Shown here: piece by piece, positions 42,822 through 46,053 of the stretch
Position numbering within the stretch: position 1 is the stretch's first letter
Layout: every line of letters starts with the position of its first letter
Origin: Paracoccaceae bacterium
Lineage (GTDB): Bacteria; Pseudomonadota; Alphaproteobacteria; Rhodobacterales; Rhodobacteraceae
Direction of reading: 5' to 3'
DNA: 46,053 nucleotides
Assembly (NCBI GenBank): GCA_029862205.1
Contig: JAOTXT010000031.1
Coordinates: 1-46,053, forward strand
Notes under the pieces: model-generated
Databases searched by the model: none
What the model saw: only the letters and a program-made list of their open reading frames with translations
Told to the model about the DNA's origin: nothing
Translations under genes and position numbers: made by a program

Positions 42822-44285
42822 TTGCACCGCGAAAGAAGCGTGAAAGTCGTCGCGACCGTCGGGCCCGCCTCGTCCTCGCGCGAGATGTTGCTGAAGCTGT
42901 TCGATGCCGGGGTCGATGTCTTCCGCCTCAACATGAGCCACGGCACCCATGAAGACATCGCTCAGCGTCACGCAACGATTCGCGAAATCGAACACCAGGT
43001 TGGCCGCCCGATCGGCATCCTGGCGGACCTCCAGGGGCCGAAGCTGCGCGTCGGGCGGTTCGGCAACGGCCCGGTGGAACTGATCCCGGGCCGCAGTTTC
43101 CGCTTCGACTTGGACGAGGCGCCGGGCGACGCGGTGAGGGTGCAGCTGCCGCACCCCGAGATCTTCGCCGCGCTGGAGCCGGGCTCGACCCTTCTGGTCA
43201 ATGACGGCAAGCTCCGTCTGACCGTGCGCGCCTGTGATGCCTCGTCGGCCGATTGCGATGTTGTGGTGGGGGGCGAGATCTCGAACAACAAGGGCGTCAA
43301 CGTGCCCGACGTGGTGCTGCCTCTCGCGGCCCTGACCGAAAAGGACCGGCTGGATCTGGAATTCGTGCTGGGTCTGGGGATCGACTGGTTGGCACTAAGC
43401 TTCGTTCAAAGGCCCGAGGATGTGATCGAGGCACGCGAGTTGGTCGGCGAGCGGAACGCGGCGATCATGGTGAAGGTCGAGAAACCGGCCTGCGTGGCGC
43501 GCTTCGATGACATTCTCGACATCGTCGACGGCATCATGGTGGCGCGCGGCGATTTGGGGGTCGAGATGCCGGTGGCGGAACTGCCCGCGATGCAGAAGCG
43601 GATGATCCGGGAATGCCGCCGCGCCGGCAAGCCGGTGATCGTCGCGACCCAGATGCTGGAGAGCATGATCACCTCGCCGGTGCCGACCCGCGCCGAGGTC
43701 TCCGATGTGGCCAACGCGATCTACGAGGGAACGGATGCGGTGATGCTGTCCGCGGAATCGGCTGTCGGAGATTTTCCGGTCGAGGCAGTGGCGATGATGG
43801 ACGCGATCGCGCGCTCGGTCGAGCGCGAGGAAAGCTATCGCCGGGCGATCGACGCCGGCCCGGTGCTAGAGCGTGAAACCGTTGCGGACGCGATCACGGC
43901 TGCGGCGCGCGAAGTGGCAGAATCGACCGACGTCAAGGCGATCTGCTGCTTCACCCATTCCGGCACAACCGCGCTTCTGGCCTCGCGCGAACGCCCCGCC
44001 GTTCCGATCCTGGCGCTGACGCCGATCGAGGAAACCGCGCGGCGCCTCAGCCTGGCCTGGGGCCTGCACTGCGTGATCAGCGCCGGCGTGGACCGATTCA
44101 AGCTGGCGGTCGTAAACGCGATCCGCGCGGCGCGCGAGGACGGACTTGCCACCGACGATGACCGGGTCATCGTCACCGCGGGCGTGCCCTTCAACCAGCC
44201 GGGTACCACCAACATCCTGCGCGTCGCGCCGATGGACGAAACGCAGATCTACGAGGGCTCTCCCGAATATACGCGCCCAAAATAG
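42822..44285 (+). CDS. pyk: Pyruvate kinase
   Basis: 487 residues from a TTG start, close to the usual 475-485. It converts phosphoenolpyruvate and ADP to pyruvate and ATP. Substrate residues are in VKVVATVGPAS, FRLNMSHGTHEDI (R35, N37, S39), ILADLQGPKLRVG, MVKVEKPA and ARGDLGVEMP; the C-domain is typical (SAESAVGDFPVEAVAMM). No ATG gives a normal N-terminus: the nearest, at 42780, adds 14 residues. The TTG at 42822 has AAAGGA eight bases upstream and yields (M)HRERSVKVVATVGPAS, which fits the family. It is divergent from the FGase gene. Confidence 0.93.
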   Translation: MHRERSVKVVATVGPASSSREMLLKLFDAGVDVFRLNMSHGTHEDIAQRHATIREIEHQVGRPIGILADLQGPKLRVGRFGNGPVELIPGRSFRFDLDEAPGDAVRVQLPHPEIFAALEPGSTLLVNDGKLRLTVRACDASSADCDVVVGGEISNNKGVNVPDVVLPLAALTEKDRLDLEFVLGLGIDWLALSFVQRPEDVIEARELVGERNAAIMVKVEKPACVARFDDILDIVDGIMVARGDLGVEMPVAELPAMQKRMIRECRRAGKPVIVATQMLESMITSPVPTRAEVSDVANAIYEGTDAVMLSAESAVGDFPVEAVAMMDAIARSVEREESYRRAIDAGPVLERETVADAITAAAREVAESTDVKAICCFTHSGTTALLASRERPAVPILALTPIEETARRLSLAWGLHCVISAGVDRFKLAVVNAIRAAREDGLATDDDRVIVTAGVPFNQPGTTNILRVAPMDETQIYEGSPEYTRPK

Positions 44286-44321
44286 CTGACGGCGGCCACG
44301 GTCATGCCGCGCCGCCGTCAG
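44286..44321. terminator. Hairpin between pyk and the TadG-like gene
   Basis: CTGACGGCGGC (44286-44296) pairs exactly with GCCGCCGTCAG (44311-44321) around a 14-base loop, directly after the pyruvate kinase stop. There is no T-tract on either strand. It is placed to separate two convergent genes. Confidence 0.6.
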
Positions 44322-44358
44322 ACCCCCGCTTCCGTATGCTCGGTCCTCTGTCTCTCCC

Positions 44359-45708
44359 TCAGAGGACCAGGCGGTAATAGGGAACCGTGAAAAGATTTGG
44401 CCCGCCGCCCGCGCAGAGCCCGAACTGGTTGTTCGAAGTCAGCTTGATGGTGCCGCCCGACTGCGCCGAAATGCCGTTGATCCCCTCGTCCCGCGCACCG
44501 AGTTCGATATCCCCGGCCGCGACCATCTGCACCCCGTCGATCGAGGTCGTGGCGGCGGTGTGGATGGTGGCATTCGACAGCAACAGCAAGCCGCCGCCAT
44601 CGGCACAATTATCCGGCAGGCCCAATTGGACATTGGCCGCGATATTGATATTGGCGCTTGACACGCCCCCGCCCTGGCCCTGACCGGGATTGCCACCCGA
44701 CAGCGAGCCCAGCACGGTGTTCGTAATCGTGGCGCCGGCGTTCACCTTGATCTCGCACTCGGCGATGACGATGACGCTGTCAACGATCGAATTAGCCGGA
44801 ATTTGCGCATTCTTGTTCGGCGCGCACTCGACCTTGTAGATGCGTCCAGGCACGGCGGTCGAAAGATCGAACTTCTCGTCCACGATTTGGAATACATCTG
44901 GGTCCGTTAGATCAATGTACGGCTGAATGTATTCAGGGATCACCGTGTTCGTTTGATCAATCATGCTGCGCATGATCTCGTCCACGTGATTGACCATGCG
45001 CGGATCCAGGATGTTCTCGCGCAGCGCCTCGGGCAGGCCTGGATTGCTCTCCATCCCGCCGGTGGGGATCGTCAGCATGTCCAGTTTCGGCATGCTCACC
45101 GTGACGCCCAGCTCGTGGTAATTGCCGTTCTGCATGTCCACGCCCAGCTGGCCGTGGACGCAAATCTCGCGCACGAAGTCATTGTTCGACGAGATGTCGA
45201 CGATCTCGCGCGCGATCAGTCCGTCACGCAGGCATTCCGGGATGAAGCGCTGCGCCACCGCCTGGGTGGTGATCTCCCAATTGTATAGCCCGATGATCCG
45301 CAGGAAGTTAACCGGCATCGCGTTCTCGTTGGCCGAGGACCGATGCACGGTCACCATCACCGCGTCTGGTTCGGGATCGTTCTGATCGATCGCCTTGGTC
45401 GCGCCATCCCATTTGCCGACAATCACGTCGGTGCTGCGCAGCACCGTGCCATTCTCGCCTTGCGGCATGTTGTCATAGGCATTGGTGACCGCGGCCGCGG
45501 CGACAGTATTGCGGTCGGGCAAGTCGATCGCGCCTGCCAGCGCGGTTGCGTCGGCCGTGGCCTGCAACATCGTGCGGGCGCGGAAGCCGTCGGTGATATC
45601 CACGGCTAGGCCGCAGATCATGACCAAGGTGATGAACCAGTAGAGGCCCATGATGGTGCCGCCACCGGACTCGTCCCGGGCGAATTCCTCGAACTTCGCA
45701 CGCCACAT
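44359..45708 (-). CDS. TadG-like pilus-associated protein with beta-helix-like C-terminus
   Basis: 449 residues. The N-terminus is a Tad/Flp-pilus TadE/TadG type: a short cytoplasmic head (FARDESGGGTIMGLYWFITL) with one transmembrane helix (about 18-38) and the DGFRARTMLQATADATALAGA helix that follows. No von Willebrand A domain was seen, unlike many TadG proteins. The C-terminal part (about 325-440) is rich in short polar/hydrophobic turns (GATITNTVLGS, ANINIAANVQLG, ATIHTAATTSIDGVQMVAAGDIELG), suggesting a right-handed beta-helix. It sits 60 bases after a TadE-like gene on the same strand. Start at 45706-45708 with GGGAG. Likely an inner-membrane anchored, envelope-exposed component. Confidence 0.78.
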   Translation of the reverse strand: MWRAKFEEFARDESGGGTIMGLYWFITLVMICGLAVDITDGFRARTMLQATADATALAGAIDLPDRNTVAAAAVTNAYDNMPQGENGTVLRSTDVIVGKWDGATKAIDQNDPEPDAVMVTVHRSSANENAMPVNFLRIIGLYNWEITTQAVAQRFIPECLRDGLIAREIVDISSNNDFVREICVHGQLGVDMQNGNYHELGVTVSMPKLDMLTIPTGGMESNPGLPEALRENILDPRMVNHVDEIMRSMIDQTNTVIPEYIQPYIDLTDPDVFQIVDEKFDLSTAVPGRIYKVECAPNKNAQIPANSIVDSVIVIAECEIKVNAGATITNTVLGSLSGGNPGQGQGGGVSSANINIAANVQLGLPDNCADGGGLLLLSNATIHTAATTSIDGVQMVAAGDIELGARDEGINGISAQSGGTIKLTSNNQFGLCAGGGPNLFTVPYYRLVL

Positions 45709-45768
45709 GTTTTGTCTCCCTTTGCCAGCCGCCGGCCAGGCCCGGAACCTACCTGATCGAAAATGCGA

Positions 45769-46053
45769 TCAGATCGGCTCGCGGCGCATGGTGACGACGG
45801 CGGTCAGATCGTTGTTCAGCACGGCTTGGAAGATCCCGAAAACGCTCGCATCGGCGATCGTCGTCTGGATCGCGATCTGCACATCCAGATCGGTCGGCTG
45901 CGAGGTGGCGACCGTATAGGCCTTGCTGTAGAGGAACATCTCGTTCTGGACGACCTGGTACACGTCGGTCTCGACCATGTCGCCCACCGCGACCCGGCGC
46001 GCCACATCGCGCGAGACGTTCCACATCTCGGTGTGTTGCAGGTAGAGAACCGT
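45769..46053 (-). CDS. TadE-like pilus assembly protein, 5' end outside window
   Basis: C-terminal 94 residues are visible, reading into the window from past base 46053 without a stop (LYLQHTEMWNVSRDVARRV, then VQNEMFLYSKAYTVATSQ). The pattern of a helix-proximal DVARRVAVGDM followed by alternating beta strands (DVQIAIQTTIADASVFG, LTAVVTMRREPI) is that of the extracytoplasmic part of TadE-type minor pilins. The transmembrane N-terminus lies outside, so the family call depends mainly on the TadG-like neighbour 60 bases downstream. An internal ATG at 46026 is unlikely to be the true start. Confidence 0.6.
   Translation of the reverse strand, partial: TVLYLQHTEMWNVSRDVARRVAVGDMVETDVYQVVQNEMFLYSKAYTVATSQPTDLDVQIAIQTTIADASVFGIFQAVLNNDLTAVVTMRREPI

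Overview
The window is about 46 kb of GC-rich chromosomal DNA from an alphaproteobacterium, most likely a marine Rhodobacteraceae (Roseobacter-group) strain. The inference rests on gene content and order: hflK-hflC-DUF2065-degP, N-formylglutamate amidohydrolase-DUF1244 beside pyruvate kinase, gatCA, TadE/TadG-like pilus proteins, an AruH-like aminotransferase and a class III cyclase with TolB-like and TPR regions. No integrase, transposase, CRISPR array, rRNA or tRNA was seen. Apart from a winged-helix YcaQ-like DNA glycosylase there is no classical transcription factor.

Layout. 1-5.5 kb: 3'-truncated ureohydrolase (-), small secreted cytochrome c (+), glutathione S-transferase (-), moaA (+), old yellow enzyme (-), GH19 lysozyme/chitinase with a peptidoglycan-binding domain (+), then a long perfect hairpin. 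5.6-8.8 kb: gamma-glutamyltransferase, cspA with a structured leader, and two small membrane proteins in an AT-rich stretch. 8.8-16 kb: gatCA, a UPF0173 hydrolase, and a 1491-residue VCBS/subtilase/P-domain/RTX exoprotease. 16.2-21 kb: HAD nucleotidase, methyltransferase, rpmB, phytanoyl-CoA dioxygenase-like enzyme, meaB, SDR. 21-26 kb: hrpB, MFS transporter, AruH-like aminotransferase. 26-32 kb: hflK-hflC-DUF2065-degP membrane quality-control operon, gor and rpiA. 32.4-36.8 kb: sdaA, an Asp/Glu racemase/EutA-like protein, an FkbM-like methyltransferase, an FMN alpha-hydroxy-acid dehydrogenase. 37-39.5 kb: cytochrome P460 and the cyclase. 39.6-44.3 kb: YcaQ-like glycosylase, 2OG oxygenase, DUF1244, N-formylglutamate amidohydrolase, pyruvate kinase. 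44.3-46 kb: two Tad pilus-type genes, the second cut by the window end.

How it fits together. Most of the window is housekeeping. Linked jobs include GSH metabolism (gst, ggt, gor), amino-acid catabolism (ureohydrolase, AruH-like aminotransferase, sdaA, FGase) and envelope proteolysis (HflKC, DegP). The less ordinary content is: four dispersed palindromic elements, two of which supply stop codons to flanking genes; the cspA leader with mutually exclusive pairings and a 23-nt tandem repeat; a pair of tiny membrane proteins sharing an LPxL...GFR pattern; a TadG-like protein with a beta-helix-like C-terminus; and a pyruvate kinase whose best start is TTG.
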